Below are positions 13,901-27,699 of a stretch of 64,000 bases of DNA, piece after piece; positions within the stretch are counted from its first letter, which is position 1, and each line of letters begins with the position of its first letter. Source of the DNA: Glandiceps talaboti. Lineage: Eukaryota > Hemichordata > Enteropneusta > Spengelidae. Under the pieces are notes generated by a model. It was not told the DNA's origin. It ran no database searches and was given only the letters and a program-made list of their open reading frames with translations. Position numbers and translations under genes: made by a program. The stretch covers positions 6,809,518-6,873,517 of the forward strand of contig NC_135561.1 in assembly GCF_964340395.1 (NCBI RefSeq), in the 5' to 3' direction.

Positions 13901-16336
13901 GGCAGCTTATATACCAAATGGGCAATAGTAGTTGTGCCTTATATAGATGTAATCAAGATATTATAAATGCTGACTGAGGTTAAATTTGTAGCCACTTGAA
14001 AAACACTTGCTATCAGAAACACCACCCTATTGTGACTGTAATTACGATATTGAGCCATAATAGTTTGACTTAGTGTCTATCTGATAATCGATACAATGTA
14101 ACTGTACAGCACCAAGGTTCAAATGGTCACCTCACCAGATAATCACATCATAAAATGTATATTCAATAATTTTAAAACTGGAAAGATTAGTGACTTCTTA
14201 TTTGATCTCTGTCATGTACATGTACTTAATACTTATGTAGGTGAACTCCAAATGGTCACCTCACCGGATGATCCATACATGATAATTTCAAAACTGAAAA
14301 CGAAATGCTCCAAGATATCTGGAATTATGCATGGACATTACAGAATGGTTGGTGATAAGGTAAGTGTAATTAATCAAAGCTAATATATAATAACCATGGT
14401 GATAAGGTAAGTGTAATTAATCAAAGCTAATATATAATAACCATGGTGATAAGGCAAGTGTAATTACTCAAAGCTAATAACCATGGTGATAAGGCAAGTG
14501 TAATTAATCAAAGCTAATATATAATAACCATGGTGATAAGGCAAGTATGATTAATCAAAGCTAATAACCATGGTGATAAGGCAAGTGTAATTAATCAAAG
14601 CTAATAACCATGGTGATAAGGCAAGTGTAATTACTCAAAGCTAATAACCATGGTGATAAGGTAAGTGTAATTAATCAAAGCTAATAACCATGGTGAAAGG
14701 CAAGTGTAATTAATCAAAGCTAATAACCATGGTGATAAGGTAAGTGTAATTACTCAAAGCTAATAACCATGATGAAAGGCAAGTGTAATTAATCAAAGCT
14801 AATAACCATGGTTTGTTTTACAGGTATTTGCTGTGTTCCAGAAATTTGACTACAACATGTATGACAGATCAGTGAGAAGGTACAGAAGAAATAGAAACAA
14901 CACAGTTTCAGATACAGAGCAAACCTTTCATGTGGTACGTACTGGACTCTATTGTCATAACTTAATGAGGAATAATATGTAACATTATGGTTCCTAATCA
15001 GTGTGCCCTCTAAGCTAATTTGACACACCATTGATGCACACAATTTCTAGTGATGGTTTTCTCTTATCTCTTACTATGTGGTGACTCACAAGAAATGCCA
15101 TTTCGACTCACAACAGCAAAATTTGGCTATCATCAGAGGGCACGCTGTTCCCAATAGTTACTGTTATTTTATACTGAAACACACATGTTATTCAAAATAC
15201 TAAAACACGTCAAATCATGTCAAGCAATTAGCAACACCGAGAATTCTCATTACCTGTGATAGCATTTTACTTCATGATAGAGAGTCAAAATAGAACAAGG
15301 TGAAGGTGTTCTCATGTAAGCCTATAGTAATACATGTGTCGTGTGTGAAGTGGAACTCATTATATCAACTAAGAAATCAAATGGCTAATATGTTTATGAT
15401 CTGCGGCTTTTATTGCCGATGTGGTAAAATTCTTCTTTTTTTGCAGTAAAAAGAATTCCAATATGAAATTATTCTTTGGGTAGCAGTAAATGATGAAAAT
15501 ACCACATGCTCAAGTTTCAATGCCTTTCCGTAAACCATCTCCTTAGTACTGTACTGACCAAGATTTGCTTCTAAATCAGTACTAAGACAAAATTAAAAAA
15601 TTGAATTTGATATGCTAAGTTGTTGATGTCTGATTGACCAAATGATTGATTGATTGACTGACTGACTGACTGACTGACTGACTTACAGATTAATTTATAA
15701 ATGTCATTTCTTTCAAACAGGAGTTGACAGTTCAGACTATTGGACATAAAGCACAGGCTAAGTTGATCTGGGATCAGTATTCTAGTCATACATATTACAG
15801 GTGAGAAGACTTAAACAAATGTAACATACAAAGTAATTTCTTAAGATACGTATACCCGGTGGTTATGAGAAAGACAAAAGATTTTATACTTTTGCCACTA
15901 GGAGTGCTGTTCAGACACATCTATTGGACAGAAGTGAGGGCCATGCCAGTTGAGTGATATAGCCTCAATTGGCAGAATTAACATTCCTAGTGTTGCATGG
16001 TAAAAGTTGGTTGCATTCTCGACCAGTCCAAATATCCTATAAACTTGTTCCCAATGATTTAGGAACTCACACTGTGTTTTAGTCACATATACATTAGTAA
16101 TATTCAGCCTTCAACTTTAAAGGAATAACAATATACAAAATATTATATGTTACATCTACGAATGTAATATATGCTTTTAATCTTTCAGATCTACTGGTTT
16201 GACTTCAACATCAGAATTTGAATTGGATGTCAACAGATATCCGCCATTTTACTTCTCTCGTGTGAAGAGTTACATGGCAACAACAAACAGTCCATTGACA
16301 ACACCAACCAGCATCAATAATCAAATATTGAAATGA
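6652..16336 (+). CDS. FBXO9: FBXO9, F-box only protein 9 (SCF ubiquitin-ligase substrate adaptor), complete
   Basis: Substrate receptor of an SCF (SKP1-CUL1-F-box) E3 ligase. Coding exons: 6652-6654, 8249-8467, 8990-9047, 10063-10161, 11058-11088, 11506-11605, 12391-12554, 13351-13550, 14241-14359, 14824-14934, 15721-15800, 16189-16336. They join in frame into 443 residues, close to the roughly 440 of vertebrate FBXO9. Domains in order: acidic N-terminus; TPR/MIT-like helix pair ([20 protein letters not shown], near residue 80); F-box ([20 protein letters not shown], near 175-225, ending [10 protein letters not shown]); and the conserved C-terminal hallmark region ([33 protein letters not shown]). 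The start is unusual: the second exon begins at phase 0 with no ATG, and the only fitting upstream donor is ATG|GTAACA at 6652, so the first coding exon is the start codon alone. Every intron is GT-AG. Stop TGA at 16334-16336. Confidence 0.93.
7704..8166 (+). repeat. Minisatellite, ~78-bp unit, six copies, FBXO9 first intron
   Basis: Six near-identical units start with CCATACAGAATTTAAACCTT and end with ACACCCTAAATATAG. Spacing is 77-78 bp. The array ends about 80 bp before the acceptor of the next FBXO9 exon (8249). Confidence 0.9.
8578..8599 (+). repeat. Poly-C tract
   Basis: About 21 consecutive C in an FBXO9 intron; a G-quadruplex/i-motif-prone homopolymer and a likely length-variable site. 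Confidence 0.9.
8820..8914 (+). repeat. (GATT)n / (AATC)n palindromic microsatellite
   Basis: Runs of TGATTGATTGAT flank a CAATCAATCAAT run at 8868-8884, so the tetranucleotide tract is self-complementary and can form a hairpin. Confidence 0.8.
9544..9808. mobile_element. Foldback MITE with 9-bp target-site duplication (Mutator-like), FBXO9 intron
   Basis: A 265-bp imperfect palindrome with arms of about 115 bp. The ends are TAGACTGTCGACAGTC and GACTGTCGACAGTCTA, and each tip is itself palindromic. Both sides are flanked by GGTCTGATA (9535-9543 and 9809-9817), a perfect 9-bp direct repeat. Long terminal inverted repeats with 9-bp duplications are the signature of Mutator/Foldback-type non-autonomous elements. 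It has no coding capacity; the enzyme would be supplied in trans. Confidence 0.85.
10191..10550 (+). mobile_element. hAT-like MITE with internal triplication, FBXO9 intron
   Basis: Terminal repeats read TAGTGTACCCTC (a decayed CAGTGTGCCCTC) at the left and GAGGACACACTG at the right. The flanks are a perfect 8-bp duplication ATCAGAAG (10183-10190, 10551-10558), the hAT hallmark. Inside, a unit of about 100 bp containing CACACCAAAATTTGGTGTTC is repeated three times. The single-unit relative at 14999-15147 shows that the triplication happened within this copy's lineage. Confidence 0.85.
10879..10931 (+). repeat. Poly-T / poly-G tract
   Basis: About 38 T followed by about 14 G, about 130 bp before an FBXO9 acceptor. 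Likely prone to length change and assembly error. Confidence 0.9.
11560..11905 (+). repeat. Minisatellite built from the 3' end of an FBXO9 exon plus its 5' splice site
   Basis: The unit CATTGTCAACCTAAGTTTAC + ACAGACNGTAA is the last ~40 nt of exon 11506-11605 with its donor. It recurs about six times into the intron, with donor variants ACGGTAAG, ACAGTAAA and ACGTTAAG. The first copy is the functional exon end. Confidence 0.85.
12572..12750 (+). repeat. Minisatellite, ~63-bp unit, three copies, FBXO9 intron
   Basis: The unit contains ATTAGTCTACTGTCTGGTGA and GGGGATCACCTGACCAG, repeated three times, starting about 20 bp after the donor at 12555. Internally it carries complementary CAGGTGA/TCACCTG segments. 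Confidence 0.85.
13089..13255 (+). mobile_element. hAT-like MITE (CAGTGTTTTTGCTAAGG family), FBXO9 intron
   Basis: Left end CAGTGTTTTTGCTAAGG; right end a degraded inverse ending AAAACACTG. Flanks TGGAGGCT (13081-13088) and TGGAGGTA (13256-13263) match at seven of eight bases, fitting an 8-bp hAT duplication. Internal GGGAACCCCGGTAAAATGA-type units also occur, expanded, at 33145-33370. Confidence 0.75.
13590..13876 (+). repeat. Minisatellite, 41-bp unit, seven copies, FBXO9 intron
   Basis: The unit CTATTGGCAAACTACTTGTT + AGATAGATGCAAACTAATGTG repeats seven times with almost no divergence, beginning about 40 bp after the donor at 13551. The high identity implies recent expansion. A TTG trinucleotide run follows. 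Confidence 0.95.
14113..14190 (+). pseudogene. Decayed partial duplicate of the following FBXO9 exon
   Basis: The stretch CAAATGGTCACCTCACCAGA and the following ~60 nt resemble the start of the FBXO9 exon at 14241 (CAAATGGTCACCTCACCGGA), including a later AATTTTAAAACTG segment matching AATTTCAAAACTG. It lies about 125 bp upstream in the intron. Relative spacing to the nearest AG would shift the frame, so it looks like a relic, not a usable alternative exon. Confidence 0.6.
14349..14812 (+). repeat. Minisatellite of ~11 units containing an FBXO9 exon end and its 5' splice site
   Basis: The unit CCATGGTGATAAGGCAAGTG + TAATTAATCAAAGCTAATAA (39-49 bp) begins with the last nine coding nucleotides of exon 14241-14359 (GGTGATAAG) and its donor. 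It repeats about 11 times to within 12 bp of the next acceptor at 14823. Copies carry either GTAAGT (about four) or GCAAGT (most), so the intron is a ladder of GT and GC donor sequences. Use of any later donor would read into an in-frame TAA. Confidence 0.9.
14999..15147 (+). mobile_element. hAT-like MITE, single-unit copy, FBXO9 intron
   Basis: Ends CAGTGTGCCCTCT ... AGAGGGCACGCTG are inverted repeats. Flanks TTCCTAAT (14991-14998) and TTCCCAAT (15148-15155) are an 8-bp duplication with one mismatch. It is the single-copy form of the triplicated element at 10191-10550; a further fragment lies near 1576-1690. Confidence 0.85.
15646..15684 (+). repeat. (GACT)n microsatellite next to an FBXO9 acceptor
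   Basis: About nine GATT/GACT units about 40 bp before the exon at 15721. Confidence 0.85.
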
Positions 16337-16651
16337 TGAAGATTTAGGACTGAGAAGTGACTTGTTAGTTACTCAGGCAATTTGCCAGATCATGAACGAA
16401 TTTTTTTGCTTTTACTTTTGTTTTAAACTATAGTTTCCATTTTGACGAAGCAGTATTTTTAATTAATTCTTTGTGTACATTTACTTGTACTGACTGATGC
16501 AGTTCATGGTTGCTAAAGTAGAGACATCGGATTGAACCTGAAAACAATATATAGCTAAAATGATGTTGGCTTGGTGTTTCTTTCATGGAACATAATGTTT
16601 TTGAGCTAGACATATTTCAACTCCTAGACTATTAAACAATAACAGAGACAC

Positions 16652-16657
16652 AATAAA
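16652..16657 (+). terminator. Candidate FBXO9 polyadenylation signal AATAAA
   Basis: AATAAA about 315 bp after the FBXO9 stop codon, in AT-rich sequence; the first canonical hexamer seen downstream. Inference only. Confidence 0.35.
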
Positions 16658-16659
16658 CG

Positions 16660-18275
16660 GCGGGATCCTTTGCCCAATCACATTGAACACTGATAAGCAT
16701 TGCTATTCTTTCACAGTGCAGTAAAAACAGGCTTCTACTGAAAACACTAAACATGGACTTGATGATTTTAATGGCTGCAATTGTTTATTTTCTAACCGAT
16801 AATCAACATTTCAACTTTACTACTTCTACATCCCCACTGTGTGCAGCACCTGTGTAATTGTTTCTTTTGCGTCAGAATTTAACTGAAGGAGTGTATTAAA
16901 TGTCATGACACATGAGTGAAACACCAAGCCTACATCATTTTAGCTCTAAATTTTCACTAAATTTTCATGAAAAATCATACTCCAAATTGATTACTACGAA
17001 CTGAGACATTCTTGTTGTGCAGTCAGTCACAGTAAATTGTTGTGTACCAACCTATCTCTAGTAAAACTATAACCCATATGCTCAACTAATTTCATATACT
17101 GCTGCTGGAGTGAATTGCAGGGCTCATGATTCTTTAACATGTAGCTGTAACGATAGACAATGAATTTTCAATTGTGTAGGTCAGTACATAATTTCTTCAG
17201 GTAAGGGTCCCTGCTTTCCTCCAACTGCTTAATATTGCAGGGAGCTGTCAGCATTTTAGTGCTAGCTCAGGCCACTATAGAGGTCTGAGGTGCCAGGCAT
17301 AATTATTTCACTACTATATGCATCTTGTGTTTAGTTTTGTGTTTATCAAACAACAGTGTACAACTAGCTAACAGTGCAAAGTTTTTTATGGTTTGCCTCT
17401 GTTGGTATTTTGTAGCTGAATTACCTCCACCATGGAAGAATACTTAAATTTTACAATCAAGATCTGCAGCGTCCATTCAATTTATAATACTGACACCCTA
17501 CATAAACATTTACACAAAGTACTTTGTTGAAAACATGTTTTTAACCCCCAGTGGGCACTGCCTGGAGAGGGGCTTCAAGTATTCTATAAATTCTGTGCGC
17601 CCACTCTCATCTTCCTGGCATGCATGCACCAAGTGATTTCAACCAAACCTGGTACAAAGGTAACATAGCGTGTGAGACATCTAATGTCAATTTGTTTTGT
17701 GACTGAATCAAATATGGCCGAATGGCAGCCGTATTTGTTGTATGTGCATTCACCCTCATACCTCAGGCATGCACCAACTGATTTTAACTAAACCTGGCAC
17801 AAAGGTAACATACTGTGTGAAGGATTTATGTCACTTTGTTTTGCGACTGAATCAAATATGGCCAAATGGCCATATTTCACAATGTACATCATAAATTTGG
17901 AAGTAGCGACACCATTCATGTGCTAACACCCATATTATCAGAGATGAGCATTCTTTTTAGACCTTGACCCATTGACCTTGAAAGTCTTCTCCAAGGTCAA
18001 ATAGTCAAATTTGTTTTTTTTTTTATTATTCAAACATTTGATGATGATATTGCAATCATGATACGGATTTTAAGATTTAAGACTTCATATGATACATATG
18101 CATATGCCATGTAATTTCAAGATTTTGTCCTGTATAGCAAAATGCTGGCCATATTTATGATAAAAAGCCAATTTTGCCAGTTATCTCCAAAAATTGGATA
18201 CATATGGACACCATTCAAGTGTCAACATCCACACTATCAATGGTAAGCTTTCTTTTGATACCTTGACCTGTTGAG
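16660..18275. other. Intergenic spacer after FBXO9, mostly unique AT-rich DNA
   Basis: No coding exon recognised. From about 17540 it enters diverged repeats: two copies of the block AACCTGGTACAAAGGTAACA followed by a CAAATATGGCC motif (about 17640 and 17785). This is probably the edge of the repeat field that continues to 20.8 kb. Confidence 0.5.
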
Positions 18276-18279
18276 TCAT

Positions 18280-18640
18280 GATGGGTGAATGGTTAGCATG
18301 GCTGGCTTGGAATCTGCAGGTTGCAGGGTTGAGCCCCGTTGCTGCCATGTGTTTCTGAATGACTAGAGTCCTTGGGCACAATTTGAACAAGGACTGTGCC
18401 GCAGTCAACCCAGCTGTATAATTGGGGACCAGGTAGGATAGCAGTTGCAATGTGGATGCTTTAATCCTATGCGCTTATACTAATAGAGGCTGCAATGGAT
18501 TGTATGCTCCCCAGGGAGTTGAGGAAGTATAAAGGGCTGTTGTGCAACCATTGATTCATGCCAGGGTTAATAATTGTGAGCACCTTGACCTCTCGGGAGA
18601 AAAGGCACATTATAAATATGCATTATTACTATTATTGACC
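18280..18640 (+). mobile_element. tRNA-derived SINE
   Basis: The head GGGTGAATGGTTAGCATGGC fits a Pol III A box, and GGTTGCAGGGTTGAGCCCC about 30 bp later fits a B box. Then come a ~270-bp body and a 3' tail ending AAAAGGCACATTATAAATAT then ATTATTACTATTATT, the tail style shared by many invertebrate SINEs with LINE partners. It sits inside the TCAAGGTCA repeat field. The Pol III head resembles a tRNA only in its promoter half and does not fold as a full tRNA. Confidence 0.75.
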
Positions 18641-18925
18641 CTTGACTTTGACCTCCATATTCAAGGTCAAATGACAAATTGGTCAATAAATTAGGAAGTT
18701 TTGTATGTAGAAATGCTATTCTAATTTGTACAATAACTGTGTCATACAACACACCAGTTGAGGACTCTCTCTGCCTTCTTGTAACTACAACTACTACTAC
18801 AGGGATTGTTTTAACAAATTATCAGTTGCAAATGTCTGTTGTATCCACGTACTAACCTACAAAAGATAACCATGTAACATACATGTTATAGCACAAACAG
18901 GGTTATGTTGGCATTTCACTCATGG

Positions 18926-19330
18926 AACACAACTGAACTATAAGGTTCATTAGTGCTGTAGACATGGTGAAGCGGCTCTCTGTGTGTATGTGTACATGTA
19001 TATGTGTGCATATGGTTGTGTCTGTATGTACGTGTGTGTGTGTGTTTATGTATGTGTGTGTGTTTATGTATGTTTGTGTGTTTATGTGTATGTGTGTGTT
19101 TATGTACGTGTGTGTGTGTGTGTGTGTGATAAAAACTAATACTCAGTCACTGGGCCGATTATCATGATATTTGCTGTTATTTTACTTCTAGTTGGGAAAT
19201 TTTTCAAATCAAACTGATTACATCACAAGTGTGTTATTTGGGGAAAAAATTGACAGTATTGTCAAGCCATTTTATTGTTTATTGATATCATGAAAGCATT
19301 AAAATCTTTAATGGGGTAATTAACACATTA
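18926..19330 (+). mobile_element. Truncated copy of the AACACAACTGAAC tandem-core element
   Basis: Begins AACACAACTGAACTATAAGG then TTCATTAGTGCTGTA, the same end as the elements at 21040 and (inverted) 43218. A (TG/TATG)n microsatellite and the CTGGGCCGATTATCATGATA core segment follow. The rest of the core is missing. Confidence 0.65.
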
Positions 19331-21039
19331 TTGTATATGCTGGCCAATATTAATCCATCCTCGTTCTTGGTAAAACGGTTTTTGGCACAACTGAGCTCTA
19401 CAGTTCATGTCTGTCCATCTGTCTGTCTTTTATCAGCCCACAATTGGTACAGTCCAGAGGGGGCTATAGGAATGACCCATGTCCATCCGTCTGTGTGCAT
19501 GTATCCGTCCGACTGTGGTCAGCCATATGGTCAGCCATATCTCTAACATCCATGACTCTATTTCGACCAAACCTAGCACATATGTCAAATACTATAGAGT
19601 ACATAAGCACATCACTTTAATAGTTTCTCAATTTTGACCGTTATGGCAAAATGGTGGCCATATTTGTGGTGAAAATGCACATTTTGCGTCATACCTCAAA
19701 TGTTTAGTTATCAATGATGAGCTTTCAAATGAAATCTTGATTTTTGACATCACTATTGTTCAAGGTCAAGTAGCCAAAATTTGTCTTCCAACTATAATAC
19801 AAGAGCTTGAATACACAGTGACTCTATTCAAGTGTCTACACCCATATTATCATAGGTAAGCATCTTTTTGATACTTTGACTATGACCTTCATCTTCAAGA
19901 TCAAATGTGACATTTTTCCATAACTGGAAGTTTTGTACCTAGAGACACCATTTAAATGTCTGCATTGTGTTTAAAGAAGCAAATTTTCAAGTCAAACACT
20001 TACTTTTGACATTGACCTTAATATTTAAGGTCAACTTGACAGTAGTTTTGTTCATATAGTCATTCAATTGTCTACACAAATATTACCAGGGATAAGTTTT
20101 AAGCCACAGTGGGCACCACCTGGAGGGGTATTACATTGGGTTCCGTGTGTCCATTCACCCTCATATTTCTGGCCCCATTCGATAGATACAGACACCATTC
20201 AAGTGTCTACCCTACAGTATCAATTGAGACCTTGACCTTTGACCTTGAAGATTTTCCAGTCGAAACAACCCAAATTTGTGTTCGTGTGATGACTCAAGCA
20301 GTTGACTACACAGAAGACTCAATTTAAGTGTCTACATTTGCATTATTTGAGGTAGGCTGTTTGTACCTTGCGCTTGACTTTGACCTCCATATTCAAGGTC
20401 AAATGGAGAAGTAGACACCATTCAAGTGTCTGCATCTATGTTTATAGAGGTTACCTTTCAAACGGAATTCTAAAGTTGTGACATTGACCTTCATCTTCAA
20501 GGTCAGTAGTAAATTGTATATATTTTGAAGTGTCATCCTAAGAGACACCATTCAAATGACCCTACAGCCGCATTGTTAGAGGCAAGGTTACTATTCAGAC
20601 AAACATATGATTATAACCTTTATTTACAAGGTCAAGCTTCAATTTATACAGAATAACTTTGCCATACAGCAAACAAATTGGAGGCTATGTCTGCAATGAA
20701 GGCTTGATGATACACTAATGCATGATCTTGACCTCTGTATTCAAGATCAATTAGTTACACAGTCGTAGAAACAGAACATTGCAGAAATGATTACACATGG
20801 GTTCGATGGTTTTAATGGCTTCAACTGTTTACTTTCTTACTGATAAGTAACATAAGTACATATCTGAACTTACATCCCAACTGTGCCCAGCATAGTTGTT
20901 TACTACCAGTATGCATATAAAATTGTCTTGAGTATGTGTTAAAAATGTCAATTACCATGTGTGAAATGCCAAGGGTGGAATACTTTATAGTGTCACTGTG
21001 TCACTAAGGAGGGGAATATACTTCAGAGTGTCAGATTTT

Positions 21040-21092
21040 AGCACAACTGAACTGATAAGGTTCAGTAGTGCTATACATGTAGGCATAGCAAA

Positions 21093-21140
<48 letters not shown>

Positions 21141-22115
21141 GTCTTAAAGTCAAAAACTTAAATTTAAACCTAAAGTCAAAAACCGCTGGACCGATTACCA
21201 TGATATTTAGTGGTTGTATTACCTTAGGTGTCTAGTTGAGAAGTTGTTCAAATCAAAATAATCTTGCCACCCGTGTGTGATTTGGGTAGAAAAATGTGAT
21301 TTTTGGTCAAACTCAAAAAGTGCTGGACAGATTAGTCTGAAATTTGGTGGGAACATTCTTAGGGGTGTTTAGATTAAGAATTGATCATGACATGAGGATC
21401 CCATCAGTGATGTGCAAATTAAGTGTAAAATTGTGTCTTTTTGGTCAAAAATCTTTAATTCCAAAACTACTAAGTTTATTGGTGGGAACATTTTAGTGGT
21501 ATTTATATTAAGAATTGTTCATAACATGATGATCCAATCTATGATATGGAAATTAGCACTAAAAATGTATCTTTTTGGTCAAAAATCTATAATTCCAGCA
21601 CTACCAAGCAGATTGTCGCAGAAATTTAATTTGGATGCACCTGGAGATGTGTAGATAATGGTGTGTTCACAATGTGAAGATCTCATCAGCAATATGCAAA
21701 TTAGGGGTACAAATGTAAATTTTCGTCAAAAACTTATATCTTGAAACTGCATGGTGAATGGGGTTGAAACATGGTGGGGATGTTTCTGGAGGTGTTTTTC
21801 TGTCGTTATTGTTGAAAAGATTTTGACACCATTGGTCCTTGCAACCATGACCATGCCCTTAGCAACAGTGAAATGATAATGCATATTACAAAGATAACAA
21901 CAGGGATGGGTAGGTAAGTGAATAAATATCCAAAAAATGTATGCAAATATGCCTAGCAACAGTACCACGCCCATAGCAATTGCTAAATGATGGTTTATAT
22001 TGGAAAGATGAAGTTGGAAAGGGTAGGCAAATTAATAAAGATTACAAAAATGCCTAATAAGAACACATCCATACCAACAGCAAACTACAGTTGTGCTACA
22101 GTATCATTGGTGATG
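21040..22115 (+). mobile_element. Complete ~1.08-kb tandem-core non-autonomous element
   Basis: Order: terminal hairpin (GCACAACTGAACTGATAAGG then TTCAGTAGTGCTAT), a (TCTG)n microsatellite at 21094-21140, a tandem core A of about 120 bp (TTTTTGGTCAAAAATCT with ATGCAAATTAG, about four copies), a shorter core B with TGCCTAGCAACAG and CGCCCATAGCAA motifs, and a terminus ...CAGTTGTGCTACAGTATCATT. The copy at 41826-43218 has the same order on the other strand. Hairpin, microsatellite and tandem core recall the DINE-1/pearl type of non-autonomous Helitron, but no diagnostic Helitron termini were confirmed. Confidence 0.75.
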
Positions 22116-22499
22116 TGTTTCTCATACTACTTGGTGTGATATATGTAGTTTTCTTCAATAATTTCTACCTTTCTTTTTTTCTCCTTTCAAATGTCATTTT
22201 AAAAATGATTTCTGTATGACAAAACCTATGTACTGTTTCGCTGATACGCATATACACACATGTATGCACGTGCACGCACACACACACACACCCAGACATT
22301 TATAACAGATCAAATTTTTTCATTTTTTTTCATTAAAACAGATTATTTGTGATGTTAGAATCGAATATAAAGTGAGGAGAAATGGTATGTTGACGTATTG
22401 GGACAGAAAGATTGAAATATTTTTAATGTCAAACAGTGACTTTTATTAGTTTGAGATTTTAGGTAATTAATTTATGTCAACGTGTAAGTATGTGTGAAT

Positions 22500-23470
22500 G
22501 ATGTGTTAAAGGAAAGGTTGTATATCCATATAGTTTAACTAATGCCAGGTTTACCATGATACCTGGTGGTATCCACCTTGGTTGTATATACGGTAGTGCT
22601 TTTATTTTCATCATGTTTAACCAGGAGTGCTTACGTCTGTATGGGTGTCATTTCTGTTGCTACAAATTGGATGTTTGATTTAACTTATGAATAAAAGTCT
22701 GTGATTATACTGTGTGTTTGCTGTTGCTGCTTTAATTCCCCCCCCCCCCCACCGACTCAGATGTACCAACTCAACTGGAAAGACTTCCTACTCAGAGGTA
22801 CTCGACATGGCGCCCTCACATATTGGCCAACCCTTTGTAGATGGACTTGTAAGGGCGCCCTCTAATTTTGCCTGGTGCATTTTACGCTCCTCAGTGTCAG
22901 CCAGTTTTAGCTGTAATAATTGTAGCGTTAATTTTTTGGTTTTGAGGTTTGATTTTTTTTTTTTTAGCTTACTCAGGGTTTGCACTACTTTGTCCTACCC
23001 AGAGTTTTAAAAAGGTACAATCTACCATCATCCTGCAAGGCTTCAATTGAACATTATCCTACTACCAGTTTCTCATCACTCGTTCCTCCTTTTCCCCTTT
23101 CTCCTACCAATTTTCTCTCCCGTTGTACCTTTACCCCCATCTCCCCCACGTACTCCATTTCCCAATGCATCAACTATCCCTGCCATTATTCCCTTCTCCC
23201 ATCAATTATTCCCATTCCTGTGTAGTTCTAACACCACCTCTCCCAACAATACTTCCTCCATATATACCATTCCTACAATTGCTTCTCCATGTTATTCCAT
23301 AGTTCCACCTTCTGCAGTCTATCCGATGATTAATTCCAGGTGTACGACAGTTCAAGTATGGCGTATGTATGACGATAATCCGTTGCTATGGTAACTAACC
23401 TAACAAACCCCTTTGCACTTGGATGTTCATTACTAATACAATAAATGTGATAAAAACAACTGATAAATTA
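22500..23470. other. Spacer with no recognised gene
   Basis: Contains a poly-C tract (22738-22750), a pyrimidine-rich stretch 23060-23240 and one relic of the GGCGCCCTCACA short palindromic family (22811-22860). Long reading frames here are low-complexity (Ser/Pro/Phe-rich) and show no domain. Confidence 0.4.
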
Positions 23471-23479
23471 TGTTCGAAC

Positions 23480-23485
23480 TTTATT
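23480..23485 (-). terminator. Polyadenylation signal of the serine protease gene
   Basis: TTTATT on the plus strand (AATAAA on the coding strand), about 140 nt after the stop codon at 23626-23628. Confidence 0.5.
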
Positions 23486-23625
23486 ATAAGAATCGTATAA
23501 TATTCACAGATATGTGTATGATTAAATTTCATCCCAAATGTACCCTCCACATTACATTAATTTCAATTCCCCAGTAAATGTAGATCCATCACTTTAATTC
23601 CCCTGTAAGTTTAGACTTTGGCATC

Positions 23626-27534
<3,909 letters not shown>

Positions 27535-27591
27535 CCTTTCGATATGTGTCACAACGTAAAATGTGCAAAATATCAACTTGGTGTACGTTTG

Positions 27592-27599
27592 TTTAAATA
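27592..27599 (-). promoter_or_regulatory. TATA-like element upstream of the protease start
   Basis: On the coding strand the sequence is ATATTTAAAC, about 60 nt upstream of the ATG at 27534. That spacing leaves a start site and a short leader, as is common for secreted digestive-type proteases. Weak sequence evidence. Confidence 0.35.
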
Positions 27600-27699
27600 T
27601 TATGGTTTTCTCAGTACGTTTCCCAGTTTCATTGACCTAAGGGGCTCGATCGCATCGATCTAAGGGGCACAGTAACTAGGAGACCTGCAAGGTTATCGG

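Larger units (their letters stand above)
17960..20770. repeat. Diverged repeat field with recurrent TGACCTTGA/TCAAGGTCA palindromes
   Basis: Units of roughly 150-200 bp recur: ACACCATTCAAGTGTCTAC, then a variable centre, then TTGACCTT...TTCAAGGTCA. Matches to TNAAGGTCA or its complement occur near 17975, 18660, 19758, 20028, 20242, 20393 and 20502, usually as an inverted pair separated by about 5-8 bp. TNAAGGTCA is the extended half-site bound by ERR and SF-1/FTZ-F1 nuclear receptors. Whether these are functional sites or just the consensus of an old repeat cannot be told here. Confidence 0.6.

Noticed and set aside
13590-14812. CRISPR-like arrays
   Set aside because: Repeats are contiguous minisatellites without unique spacers, in an animal intron.
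18280-18360. tRNA gene
   Set aside because: Only A/B-box promoter similarity; no acceptor stem or cloverleaf, and the body and tail are those of a SINE.
22714-23394. Pro/Ser-rich overlapping frames
   Set aside because: Pyrimidine-rich spacer without splice context or recognisable motif.
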